From assembly GCF_001750285.1 (NCBI RefSeq), contig NZ_MAMP01000022.1:372001-436000 (forward strand): a stretch of DNA of 64,000 nt, in the 5' to 3' direction. Source of the DNA: Domibacillus iocasae. Its GTDB lineage: Bacteria > Bacillota > Bacilli > Bacillales > Domibacillaceae. The number at the start of each line of letters is the position of its first letter. Positions within the stretch are counted from its first letter, which is position 1. Positions 43,021 to 51,228 of the stretch are shown one piece after another. The notes beneath the pieces are model-generated. The model was not told the DNA's origin and did no database searches. It saw only the letters and a list, made by a program, of their open reading frames with translations. The position numbers were made by a program, and so were the translations under genes.

Positions 43021-44070
43021 GTGCGCTGTCTTGACGCTGTGATACTTCATATGTTGAAAGAAGTAGAAGGGGAACGGACCGCTTCATCTGTCTTTCATTT
43101 GTTGAAAGGAAAAAAGTCCGCCCAGACAATTCAGGATGCTCATTTATATAAGCTGGCGAAATGGTTTCAAACAGCTCCTTTTCTTAAAATGGATACATTC
43201 GATCAGCTTATTCAACAATTGCTTCAAACAGGCTGCTTAGAAGGGGAGCGGCAGCGTTTATTTGTGACGGAAAAAGGAAGAAACGCAATGGCCGGCGTAT
43301 TCCAAAAAACTGGCTGTTTTCCATTTTTATCAGGATGGAAGCTGGCTGGCACGGCACCCATTTTTTTTAGCCGCCTGCAGCTCATTGTGCAGGTTGTCTC
43401 ACACCTTGCTTACTCAGATCGTACCTATTACCCCATCACTCGTGACGAGCAAGTGCAAAGTTGGGTAAAGCATTTTATAAAAGAAAGCCCGTTTGAAAAA
43501 AAAGCACTTGCAGATCAGCTAAACAGGGAACTCTCACATGTGTTTGAGCAGCAGCCGGAACAGCCCGATTGTTTGCTGCTTCGCTTTTCCGGTCATGGTC
43601 AAACCGGCCGAACCGCATGGCAGACAGCAGAAATGCTCAATATGGAAACAACGGAATATTGGTTTCGTTTTTTACACAGCCTGCATGCCATCGTTCAAAC
43701 AGCGACAGAAGACGACGGTCAGCTTCCGCTTTTAAAACAGCTTTTAAAGGGAATTACCGTTTCAGTTCCGCTGACCGAATCTGCCAGGAAAACGGCCAGC
43801 TATTTACATAAAGGAATGACAATTGAACAAATTGCCGAAGCAAGACGGCTCAAGCAGGCCACAATCGAAGACCACGTTGTGGAACTTGCACTGAATGATC
43901 CGCAATTTTCTATCAGGCCCTTTGTTGATGAACAAAAAGAAGCGGCTGTTTTACAAGCCGGAGGAACGAGCACAGCCCGCCAGTTAAAACCTCTTAAAGA
44001 TCAATTGCCGGATCATTCTTATTTTCAAATTCGGCTTGTTTTAGCAAAAGAAAGCAGGGGATTGAAATGA
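43021..44070 (+). CDS. ypbB: Helix-turn-helix protein upstream of RecS (YpbB-like)
   Basis: 349 residues. Starts GTG 43021 behind AAGGGTGGG. The C-terminal part carries an HTH_40-like segment ('HKGMTIEQIAEARRLKQAT', ~258-276, then 'EDHVVELAL') as in helicase-associated domains. It overlaps recS by 4 nt, so it is probably a partner of that helicase; RecS itself lacks the RQC/HRDC part. Molecular role unknown. Confidence 0.82.
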   Translation: MRCLDAVILHMLKEVEGERTASSVFHLLKGKKSAQTIQDAHLYKLAKWFQTAPFLKMDTFDQLIQQLLQTGCLEGERQRLFVTEKGRNAMAGVFQKTGCFPFLSGWKLAGTAPIFFSRLQLIVQVVSHLAYSDRTYYPITRDEQVQSWVKHFIKESPFEKKALADQLNRELSHVFEQQPEQPDCLLLRFSGHGQTGRTAWQTAEMLNMETTEYWFRFLHSLHAIVQTATEDDGQLPLLKQLLKGITVSVPLTESARKTASYLHKGMTIEQIAEARRLKQATIEDHVVELALNDPQFSIRPFVDEQKEAAVLQAGGTSTARQLKPLKDQLPDHSYFQIRLVLAKESRGLK

Positions 44071-45509
44071 CGATTGATGAACACCTTCATCATACATTTG
44101 GCTTTTCGTCCTTTCGTCCTGGTCAGCGCGAAACGATTGAATCACTTTTAAACGGCCGGCATACACTTAGTATGCTGCCGACTGGGACGGGGAAATCACT
44201 TTGTTATCAGCTTCCTGGTCTTATGCTCGACGGTGCCGTATTGATCGTGTCCCCACTTCTGTCGCTTATGCAGGATCAGGTGGAACAGCTGAAAATAAAA
44301 GGCGAAAAAAGGGTGATCGCGCTAAATTCTTTTCTGCAATACGAAGAAAAACATGCGGCACTGTCGCAGCTTGAACAATATAAATTTATTTTCTTATCAC
44401 CAGAAATGCTGCAGCTGCCCTATGTGATTAGCGCTCTTTGCGCACGTTCCATCGCGTTGTTTGTTGTCGATGAAGCACACTGCATTTCTCAATGGGGATA
44501 TGACTTTCGCCCGGATTACGGTCTGCTTGGCAAAGCAAGGAAAGAGCTTGGTAATCCGTTGACGCTCGCCCTAACTGCAACGGCGGATAAAAAAGTACGC
44601 TCCGATATACGTAAAACGCTTTGTTTGGATGACGTGTCAGAATGGGTCTTTTCTGTGAACCGTCCTAATATCGCGATTGATATTGAAGTGCTTCAAGAGC
44701 CGCTTGAAAAACAAAAACGGCTGCAAGAGATTGTTCATTTTTTGCAAAAACCGGGTATTGTTTATTTCTCGGGGAGAAAATCGGCAGAAGAAGCAGTGGT
44801 ATATTTGAAGCAGCATGGAATCACCCGGACCGCTTTTTATCATGGAGGAATGGATATAGGGGACCGCCTGTTAATCCAGCATCAATTTTTAAACGGCGAC
44901 CTTGATGTCGTCTGTGCGACAAGTGCATTTGGCATGGGAATTAACAAAGGAAACGTCCGGTTTGTTATTCATTATCATCTGCCATCACAAATGGAAGCCT
45001 ATTTGCAGGAGATTGGACGGGCAGGCCGTGATGGCAAGCCAGCTATTTCGATTTTGTTGTATGTACCGGGAGATGAAAAGCTTCACGAGTTTATTGCAGA
45101 ATCGGAATTTCCAGATGAAGGGCAAATTCGCCAGGTGACTGAATATGGCCTTCACCCACGTGATGTCCAGCCGCCGCTTTCTGAAACACAGGAACGATTT
45201 TTAGTCCATTACGCAAAGGCGGCAGATCAACACCGCGAATCAAGAGCAACATTCATCAAAGACGTTCGAACGACGCTGTTGGAAAGAAAAGCAGAAAAAA
45301 GATTTCAGATGAAGCGGTGGATTGAAGCAGACAGCTGCCGCCGCGCCGCTTATATGCAATTTTTTGATGAACCGCCGCCTAATCAGCTCAATTGCTGCGA
45401 TCGCTGCGGTTTCGACCGGACACTTTATAAGGAAAGCCGGCAGGTAAAGGAAGAAGCCGATCAACTCAATTGGCGTGAGCGGCTAAATCTTCTTTTGCCG
45501 GGACATTGA
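44067..45509 (+). CDS. recS: RecQ-family ATP-dependent DNA helicase (short form, RecS)
   Basis: 480 residues. Walker A 'PTGTGKSLCYQLP', DEAH in 'VVDEAHCISQWGYDFRP', motif III 'ALTATAD', and motif VI 'QEIGRAGRDG' are intact, with a zinc-binding end 'CRRAAYMQFFDEP' and 'NCCDRCGF'. It lacks an HRDC domain, as B. subtilis RecS (YpbC) does. It is a 3'-5' helicase in recombinational repair, co-translated with ypbB. Confidence 0.93.
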   Translation: MTIDEHLHHTFGFSSFRPGQRETIESLLNGRHTLSMLPTGTGKSLCYQLPGLMLDGAVLIVSPLLSLMQDQVEQLKIKGEKRVIALNSFLQYEEKHAALSQLEQYKFIFLSPEMLQLPYVISALCARSIALFVVDEAHCISQWGYDFRPDYGLLGKARKELGNPLTLALTATADKKVRSDIRKTLCLDDVSEWVFSVNRPNIAIDIEVLQEPLEKQKRLQEIVHFLQKPGIVYFSGRKSAEEAVVYLKQHGITRTAFYHGGMDIGDRLLIQHQFLNGDLDVVCATSAFGMGINKGNVRFVIHYHLPSQMEAYLQEIGRAGRDGKPAISILLYVPGDEKLHEFIAESEFPDEGQIRQVTEYGLHPRDVQPPLSETQERFLVHYAKAADQHRESRATFIKDVRTTLLERKAEKRFQMKRWIEADSCRRAAYMQFFDEPPPNQLNCCDRCGFDRTLYKESRQVKEEADQLNWRERLNLLLPGH

Positions 45510-45581
45510 CCTATTACCCAATTTGAAGATCTCGGGTATAATAATAAGTAATTTCTTTTTACGATAACGACGGGAGGAACG

Positions 45582-45863
45582 ATGATGATGAAAGACCCTT
45601 ATCGTGAAATAGCTGAACAGCATAAACAGCCGCTTGAAAAAATAAAAGAACCTGTTTTGGCAGAAGGTGAAACGCTGCAGCGGCCTGTTAAAGAAAAAAC
45701 AGAAAAAAAGCGTCATTATCCGCTAATCACCGCACTGCTTGTCTTTTTTATCGCTTCACCTTTTTTAGCCGTTTATATGTTTAAAGAAGAAAAGCCGGTG
45801 GTCAACCAAATTGTGAATGAACAGTCTGATGCTGTTCAGGATAAGGCGGGTCAGCAAGAATAG
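45582..45863 (+). CDS. Small single-pass membrane protein, YpbE-like N-terminus without LysM
   Basis: 93 residues. A charged N-terminus (~1-47), one membrane segment (~49-68, 'LITALLVFFIASPFLAVYMF') and a short polar external tail of ~25 residues. By position after recS it corresponds to B. subtilis YpbE, which carries a LysM domain after its membrane segment; that domain is missing here. GGGAGGAACG precedes three successive ATG codons; the first is used. Confidence 0.65.
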   Translation: MMMKDPYREIAEQHKQPLEKIKEPVLAEGETLQRPVKEKTEKKRHYPLITALLVFFIASPFLAVYMFKEEKPVVNQIVNEQSDAVQDKAGQQE

Positions 45864-45893
45864 TAAAAGACGGGATAGGGATGAAAAGAATTT

Positions 45894-46658
45894 ATGTGGA
45901 AGCAATTGATGTTAGCTGCGTCTCCATTGGCGGCAGCCAGTTTATATATGTGGAAAGAAGCATTTCGAAATGAAGTAAAAGAAACGGTTTTGGCTGATCA
46001 TCGATTTCCGGAAAAAGCGCCGCTTGCGCTTTTTTTTATTTCTGATATTCATCGAAGACTGATTCATCCGTCGATTATAGCCAGTGTTGCCAGCCGGGCT
46101 GACGCTGTTATTATTGGCGGTGATTTGTGTGAAGGCGGTGTGAAAATCCGCCGCATTCAAGAAAATATAAAACGTCTGTCATCAATCGCCCCTGTTTATT
46201 TTGTTCCAGGCAACAATGATTATGAAGTAGACTTTGACCAATTGTCCGTCATTTTTTCAGAATGGAACGTGACGGTATTAAGAAATGCATCGTTTCCATT
46301 GACGGATGATGTGTACTTGCTCGGAACAGATGACTTAAGCAAAGGAAAAACGGATAAAGCCGCTCTCTTTAACGATGTGCCTTCAAACGTATATAAAATT
46401 ATTGCCAGTCACAATCCGGCTTTTATCCGGGCCATTCAGCCGGAAGATCGAGTGGCTGTAGTACTCAGCGGGCACACACATGGCGGCCAAATTCGGCTGG
46501 GACGCTTTGGGATGTATGAAAAAGGGCGTTGGAAAACAGTGAACGGCATTCATACTCTTGTTTCAAACGGGTATGGTACGACAGGTGTTCCGTTCCGGCT
46601 GGGCGCACGGGCTGAAACACACCTCATTACCATTTGCCGTCCGCAAGAGACGATCTAA
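45894..46658 (+). CDS. ypbG: Membrane-associated metallophosphoesterase (YpbG-like)
   Basis: 254 residues. Hydrophobic N-terminus (~4-20) then calcineurin-like motifs: 'DIHRR' (D-x-H), 'GGDLCEGG' (GD), 'GNNDY' (GN-D), 'SHNPAF' and 'SGHTHGGQ'. In the family the first motif is normally D-x-H followed by a second metal site, all present. Substrate unknown. It follows the small membrane gene by 30 nt. Confidence 0.85.
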   Translation: MWKQLMLAASPLAAASLYMWKEAFRNEVKETVLADHRFPEKAPLALFFISDIHRRLIHPSIIASVASRADAVIIGGDLCEGGVKIRRIQENIKRLSSIAPVYFVPGNNDYEVDFDQLSVIFSEWNVTVLRNASFPLTDDVYLLGTDDLSKGKTDKAALFNDVPSNVYKIIASHNPAFIRAIQPEDRVAVVLSGHTHGGQIRLGRFGMYEKGRWKTVNGIHTLVSNGYGTTGVPFRLGARAETHLITICRPQETI

Positions 46659-46660
46659 AT

Positions 46661-46699
46661 TTTACGCGGAATGAACCGGCTTGTATAATAACTGTACAA
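46661..46699 (+). promoter_or_regulatory. Promoter with overlapping palindromic operator, merR/carH-like gene
   Basis: TTTACG (46661-46666), 17 nt, TATAAT (46684-46689) make the promoter. TTGTATA-N5-TGTACAA (46681-46699) is an inverted repeat with one mismatch that covers the -10 box. This is where an autorepressor of the MerR/CarH/LitR type would bind. The gene starts 26 nt downstream. Confidence 0.6.
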
Positions 46700-46724
46700 C
46701 GTATCCGTGAAAGGAAAGAGCTTT

Positions 46725-47609
46725 ATGACTGAAGGGAAATATAACATTAAAGCGGTATCAACGCTTACCGGGATTCAGCCGGGGACACTCCGGGCTTGGG
46801 AACGGCGTTATGACATATTGGAGCCCGTTCGTAACGAAGCAGGCCACCGCCTTTACACCGATGAACATATTCGTAAGCTGAAATGGCTTTCGGAAAAGGT
46901 ACAGCAGGGCTTTACAATCAGCCAGGCGGCGTCATTGCTCGATCAGCATAACGATGCGCCCAGTTATCTGCCGAATACGGAATCAAGCCAGCATGAGGCA
47001 CTGACGGAAGAGCTGCTGCAGGCGCTGCTTCGATTCGATGAAGTAAAAGCGCAGGAGTTGATCAATAAAGCATTTGCTCTTTATACGATTGATAATGTAA
47101 CGATCAATATTTTAGCGGCGCTGCTCGTACGGATTGGAACGCTTTGGGAAGGCGGCGAGATTACAACCGCCCACGAACATTTTGCGACGTCTATTTTGCG
47201 CTCGCGCATCGGCATGGTCATGCATTCATTTCCGCATAATGGTGTGCTGCCGAAAGTCATCGCGGTGTGCGGACCAGATGAATGGCATGAGCTTGGCCTG
47301 CTCATTTTTACGCTGTTTGTCAGACGTCTTGGCTATGAAGTCGTGTACTTAGGAGCAAGTTTAAAAGAAGGCGACATTTTTACAGTTACAGAAATAGTAC
47401 AGCCGAAGTTTTTATTTCTGTCCTGTACACTTCTCCAAAACTTAGAACCGACCTTGCAGCTGGCTGATGAGTTAAAAGAAAAATATCCAAAAATAGATAT
47501 CGGGATCGGCGGCGCAGCAATGAACGGACGGATCCCAGAACGCGCGGCACAATATGTAGTCGGCGGCAGCCAAAGTGAATGGAATAAGTGGATGAGCAGC
47601 CGGCTGTAA
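46725..47609 (+). CDS. MerR-family regulator with B12-binding domain, CarH/LitR-like light sensor
   Basis: 294 residues. MerR DNA-binding domain (~5-75, 'GIQPGTLRAWERRYDI', 'GHRLYTDE'), B12-binding helical cap (~90-170) with the CarH photoreceptor motif W-x9-E-H exactly met (W141, E151, H152), then a Rossmann B12 domain (~175-294) with E186-x-H188-x-x-G191, the family's lower-axial-histidine motif. Such proteins bind adenosylcobalamin in the dark, tetramerise and repress; light breaks them apart. ATG 46725 follows AAAGGAAAGAG. Targets are unknown; the upstream palindrome suggests autoregulation. Confidence 0.88.
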   Translation: MTEGKYNIKAVSTLTGIQPGTLRAWERRYDILEPVRNEAGHRLYTDEHIRKLKWLSEKVQQGFTISQAASLLDQHNDAPSYLPNTESSQHEALTEELLQALLRFDEVKAQELINKAFALYTIDNVTINILAALLVRIGTLWEGGEITTAHEHFATSILRSRIGMVMHSFPHNGVLPKVIAVCGPDEWHELGLLIFTLFVRRLGYEVVYLGASLKEGDIFTVTEIVQPKFLFLSCTLLQNLEPTLQLADELKEKYPKIDIGIGGAAMNGRIPERAAQYVVGGSQSEWNKWMSSRL

Positions 47610-47682
47610 GCGGCGAAATTGAAATATCCGGGCTTTTTTTCTACAATAGATTGTGCAGAGAAAAAGAACGGGAGCGGATGAA

Positions 47683-48660
47683 ATGAAAACGGAAGAATGT
47701 ATTATTGTCGGCGGCGGACCGTGCGGACTGGCGGCGGCCATTGCATTAAAAGAAATCGGCAAAAATCCGCTTGTGATTGAAAAAGGCAACGTTGTTAATG
47801 CTATTTATGGCTATCCAACCCACCAGAGATTTTTCAGCTCAAGCGAAAAGCTGGCGATTGGCGATGTTCCCTTTATTATTGAAGAACGAAAGCCTCACCG
47901 GAATCAGGCGCTTGTGTATTACCGGGAAGTCGTCAAGCTGAAAGAACTCCGCATTAATCGATTTGAACAAGTTGAGCGGGTCGAGAAGCAGGAAAGTGGG
48001 CTTTTTCATGTTCATACGTCGAAAGGCTCATATGAAACGCCGTATGTTGTCATTGCAACCGGTTATTATGATCATCCAAACTATATGAATATTCCGGGTG
48101 AAGAAATGGATCATGTCTTTCATTATTTTAAAGAAGCACATCCATTTTTTGATACAGATACCGTTGTTATTGGCGGGAAAAATTCATCTGTTGACGCGGC
48201 GCTGGAACTGCATAAAGCGGGCGCGCGGGTGACGGTAATTTACCGTGGAAACGGGTATTCGCCGAGTGTGAAGCCATGGATATTGCCTGAATTTGAGGCG
48301 CTCGTCAGGAACGGTGAAATTGATATGATTTTTAACGCGGAAGCCGAGAAAATTGAAAAAGGCTCGTTTATGTACAAAGTTAATGGGAAAGAGCAGATCA
48401 TTGATAATGATTTTGTGTTTGCGATGACCGGTTATCATCCGGATCATGCATTTTTGAAGAAAATGGGTGTAGGCATCGACTCGGAGACAGGACGGCCGGT
48501 GTACGACGAACAAACAAAAGAAACAAATGTGGAAAATATTTTTATTGCCGGCGTTATTGCAGCCGGTAATAATGCGAATGAAATCTTCATTGAAAATGGC
48601 CGTTTTCATGGCCGTGAAATTGCAGCTGCAATTGAAAAACGGGAAAGAGGCGGGGCATAA
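47683..48660 (+). CDS. ypdA: Bacillithiol-disulfide reductase YpdA (Bdr)
   Basis: 325 residues, FAD/NADPH oxidoreductase. 'IIVGGGPCGLAAA' (FAD) includes the Cys14 conserved in YpdA; the NADPH motif is 'VIGGKNSSVDAA' and 'FAMTGYHPD' and 'FIAGVIAAGNN' close the fold. It reduces bacillithiol disulfide and completes the BrxB cycle. ATG 47683 follows GGGAGCGG; an in-frame ATG at 47653 precedes this site. Confidence 0.94.
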   Translation: MKTEECIIVGGGPCGLAAAIALKEIGKNPLVIEKGNVVNAIYGYPTHQRFFSSSEKLAIGDVPFIIEERKPHRNQALVYYREVVKLKELRINRFEQVERVEKQESGLFHVHTSKGSYETPYVVIATGYYDHPNYMNIPGEEMDHVFHYFKEAHPFFDTDTVVIGGKNSSVDAALELHKAGARVTVIYRGNGYSPSVKPWILPEFEALVRNGEIDMIFNAEAEKIEKGSFMYKVNGKEQIIDNDFVFAMTGYHPDHAFLKKMGVGIDSETGRPVYDEQTKETNVENIFIAGVIAAGNNANEIFIENGRFHGREIAAAIEKRERGGA

Positions 48661-48675
48661 TGCTCCGCCTCTTTC
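48643..48675. terminator. Bidirectional terminator between ypdA and ansA
   Basis: GAAAGAGGCGG (48643-48653) pairs with CCGCCTCTTTC (48665-48675). It overlaps the end of ypdA and abuts the ansA stop. Confidence 0.8.
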
Positions 48676-49629
48676 TTATGAAAAAATCACATTAAGGTTT
48701 TGTCTGTAGCCGGCTGAGAGGGCTGCCAGCAGCTTTAAGCGCGCTTTCTGGCCGTTTAATCCGTCTGCAAAAAGGGCGCCTGCTTTTTTCAATACTGCTC
48801 CGCCTCCTTCGTATGCATAGACCGGCTGTACGATGCCGCTGCCACATCTGGAAACAATCACAACCGGAATCCCGGATTGAATAAGAGAAATGAGCGCTTT
48901 GGCCGCTTCAGGCGGTACGTTGCCCTGTCCCATCGCTTCAATGACTACACCGTCACACGTTGTAAGCTGGTTGATTAAAAAAGCATCCATGCCGGCATAT
49001 GCTTTTAAAATAGGAATATGATAATCGAATCGTTGGATAGAGAACGCATCCGTTTTGAATGGAGTGAAGAAAAAATGAGGTCCTGTTTTCAACACTGTAC
49101 CAACCGGCCCCCCGTCACGACTTTTAAATGAATCAAGGCGGCCGGTGTTTGTTTTCGTCACGAGTGCAGCGCTGTGAATCGTTTCATTCATGACAACAAG
49201 AACCCCTTTGCCTTCTGCGTCACTGCTGGCTGCTGTTTTAACGGCAGCAATCAGGTTAGGAAGGCCGTCCGCCCCGATTTCGTTGCTCGAACGCATGGCG
49301 CCTGTGAGGACAACGGGAATGGATGTATCGAGGACTAAATGAAGAAAGTAAGCTGTTTCTTCTAACGTGTCTGTTCCGTGTGTAATAACAATGCCATCTG
49401 CATCCGATGCTTCAATTTCTTTTTTCAGCGCTATCATATTTTCTACGGTCATATGGGGCGAAGGGATTTGGAACGGCTCCTTAATCGTATAGCGGGCATC
49501 AACACCAGGGAGGTCCATCACTTCAGCAATCGGGTTACTGCCGCCCGGGGCTACGCCGCCCGTATCGGCATTTTCTTTCATGGAAATTGTGCCGCCTGTA
49601 TGCAGCAGTAAAATGTGTTTTTTCGACAT
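48676..49629 (-). CDS. ansA: L-asparaginase
   Basis: 317 residues. Active-site threonines lie in 'LLHTGGTISM' (near residue 11) and 'THGTDTLEETAYF'. It hydrolyses asparagine to aspartate and ammonia. No signal peptide is seen, so it is probably cytoplasmic. It is divergent from prsW. In B. subtilis the gene next to ypdA is gudB, so this site differs. Confidence 0.92.
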   Translation of the reverse strand: MSKKHILLLHTGGTISMKENADTGGVAPGGSNPIAEVMDLPGVDARYTIKEPFQIPSPHMTVENMIALKKEIEASDADGIVITHGTDTLEETAYFLHLVLDTSIPVVLTGAMRSSNEIGADGLPNLIAAVKTAASSDAEGKGVLVVMNETIHSAALVTKTNTGRLDSFKSRDGGPVGTVLKTGPHFFFTPFKTDAFSIQRFDYHIPILKAYAGMDAFLINQLTTCDGVVIEAMGQGNVPPEAAKALISLIQSGIPVVIVSRCGSGIVQPVYAYEGGGAVLKKAGALFADGLNGQKARLKLLAALSAGYRQNLNVIFS

Positions 49630-49704
49630 GTTTTATACTCCTTATTTTCATTCTTCATGTCTCATGATACGATGGAAAAAACAGAAAGAAAAGAGGAAAC
49701 GTGT

Positions 49705-50373
49705 ATGATCCCGATTCTTTCAGCGGGAATTGCACCCGGTCTTGCGCTGCTGGTCTTTTTTTATTTGCGTGACCGTTATGAAACTGAACCGGTTGCCACG
49801 GTGGCCAAAGCCTTTTTATATGGCATTGTTGTCACGTTTCCGGTTATGTTTTTACAGTATGTGCTTGACGAAGAGCAAATCGTCAGCAGCGGATTCATGC
49901 AGGCTTTTTTAGCGACGGCCATGCCGGAAGAATTTATGAAATGGTTCGTTTTGTACTTTCTTATTTACACGCACACGCACTTTGACGAGCCTTATGATGG
50001 CATTGTTTATGCGACAAGTGTATCGCTCGGTTTTGCAACGGCGGAAAATGTGCTTTATTTGGTGGCGCATGGAGTAGAATATGCGTTTATGAGAGCTCTT
50101 TTGCCGGTGTCGAGCCATGCGTTGTTTGGTGCCATTATGGGCTATTATTTCAGCCGTGCAAAGTTTGGGGAACGTCATTTGGAAAAGAAAATGCTCGCTG
50201 CTGCTCTTTTTGTGCCGTTTTTCCTGCACGGTTCATTTGATTATATTTTGTTTATTGAAAGCACATGGATCTACTATATGGTGCCGTTCATGCTGTTTTT
50301 ATGGTGGTTTGCAATGAGAAAAGTAAAAAAAGCGCATGTGCTGACAGATGTTTATCATCGCCTGAAAATGTAA
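49705..50373 (+). CDS. prsW: Intramembrane protease PrsW
   Basis: 222 residues, several membrane segments. Catalytic-type motifs 'MPEEFMKW' (E-E-x-x-K) and His residues in 'SSHALFGAIMGY' and 'FFLHGSFDY' match the PrsW family (CPBP-related), which makes the first cut in anti-sigma-W RsiW. ATG 49705 has GAGGAAAC 8 nt upstream. Confidence 0.92.
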   Translation: MIPILSAGIAPGLALLVFFYLRDRYETEPVATVAKAFLYGIVVTFPVMFLQYVLDEEQIVSSGFMQAFLATAMPEEFMKWFVLYFLIYTHTHFDEPYDGIVYATSVSLGFATAENVLYLVAHGVEYAFMRALLPVSSHALFGAIMGYYFSRAKFGERHLEKKMLAAALFVPFFLHGSFDYILFIESTWIYYMVPFMLFLWWFAMRKVKKAHVLTDVYHRLKM

Positions 50374-50406
50374 AAGAGGCTGCTCTATGGAGAGTCTCTT
50401 TTTTTC
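50373..50406 (+). terminator. prsW terminator
   Basis: AAAGAG (50373-50378) pairs with CTCTTT (50396-50401) with an inner CTCT/AGAG stem, then a T run. Confidence 0.7.
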
Positions 50407-50435
50407 GTATAAAAAAAGACGTTGATGACAAACTA
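50407..50435 (+). promoter_or_regulatory. Sigma-G-like promoter of sleB
   Basis: GTATA (50407-50411) fits the sigma-G -35 and CAAACTA (50429-50435) fits its -10 (CATnnTA) at 17 nt spacing. sleB-ypeB is a forespore sigma-G operon in B. subtilis. Confidence 0.55.
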
Positions 50436-50466
50436 TTCGTATATTTCGATAGGATGGTGAACGAAA

Positions 50467-51216
50467 TTGACAAAATGGAAAAAGCAGATTGCTGTTTTTT
50501 TGACACTTGTTCTGTTGCTTGCATCCGGGCAGGCGGGTGCGTTCTCAGGACAAATTATTCAGCGCGGGGCGGAAGGGGACGATGTGATTGAATTGCAGTC
50601 ACGGCTTCAATATACCGGCTATTACCGTGATCCGATCGACGGTGTGTTTGGCTGGTCTACATACTGGGCCCTGCGAAACTTTCAAGAATCGTTCGGATTG
50701 CCGGTAGATGGCTTAGCGGGAGAAGCGACAAAGCGAAAGCTTGAGCAGGCATCTAAATATGATGAAGCGCACGTGAAAAGCCAGATTCGAAAAGGCAAAA
50801 AGTTTACTTATTACGGTGGTGCTGAGACGTCTGCGCAGTCTGTAAACACACCAACGGGTTTTTCCCAAAATGATATTCAGCTTATGGCCAATGCCGTTTA
50901 TGGAGAAGCGCGGGGAGAGCCGTATGAAGGTCAGGTGGCGGTTGCAGCGGTTATTTTAAACCGGGTAGCGAGCGAATCATTTCCAAATACAGTATCAGGC
51001 GTCATTTTTGAACCGGGGGCGTTTACGGCAGTAGCAGATGGGCAAATCTGGCTTACACCAAACGAAAAAGCGAAAAAAGCCGTATTGGATGCGATTAATG
51101 GCTGGGACCCGACCGGCGAAGCGCTTTATTACTTTAATCCAGACACAGCAACGAGCGACTGGATCTGGTCGCGGCCGCAAATTAAAAAAATTGGAAAGCA
51201 TATTTATTGCGAATAG
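50467..51216 (+). CDS. sleB: Spore cortex-lytic enzyme SleB
   Basis: 249 residues. Signal peptide (~1-26), peptidoglycan-binding domain (~32-92) and a hydrolase_2 catalytic domain (~125-249) with the acidic 'VYGEARGEPYEGQ'. It is a lytic transglycosylase acting on muramic-lactam cortex during germination. It starts at TTG 50467 with GATGGTGA upstream. Co-transcribed with ypeB, which is needed for its stability. Confidence 0.94.
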   Translation: MTKWKKQIAVFLTLVLLLASGQAGAFSGQIIQRGAEGDDVIELQSRLQYTGYYRDPIDGVFGWSTYWALRNFQESFGLPVDGLAGEATKRKLEQASKYDEAHVKSQIRKGKKFTYYGGAETSAQSVNTPTGFSQNDIQLMANAVYGEARGEPYEGQVAVAAVILNRVASESFPNTVSGVIFEPGAFTAVADGQIWLTPNEKAKKAVLDAINGWDPTGEALYYFNPDTATSDWIWSRPQIKKIGKHIYCE

Positions 51217-51228
51217 GAGGAACCGGGA

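Noticed and set aside
45506-45542. TTGACC and TATAAT before the YpbE-like gene as a promoter
   Set aside because: The spacing is 25 nt, too long for sigma-A; only the TATAAT is credible.
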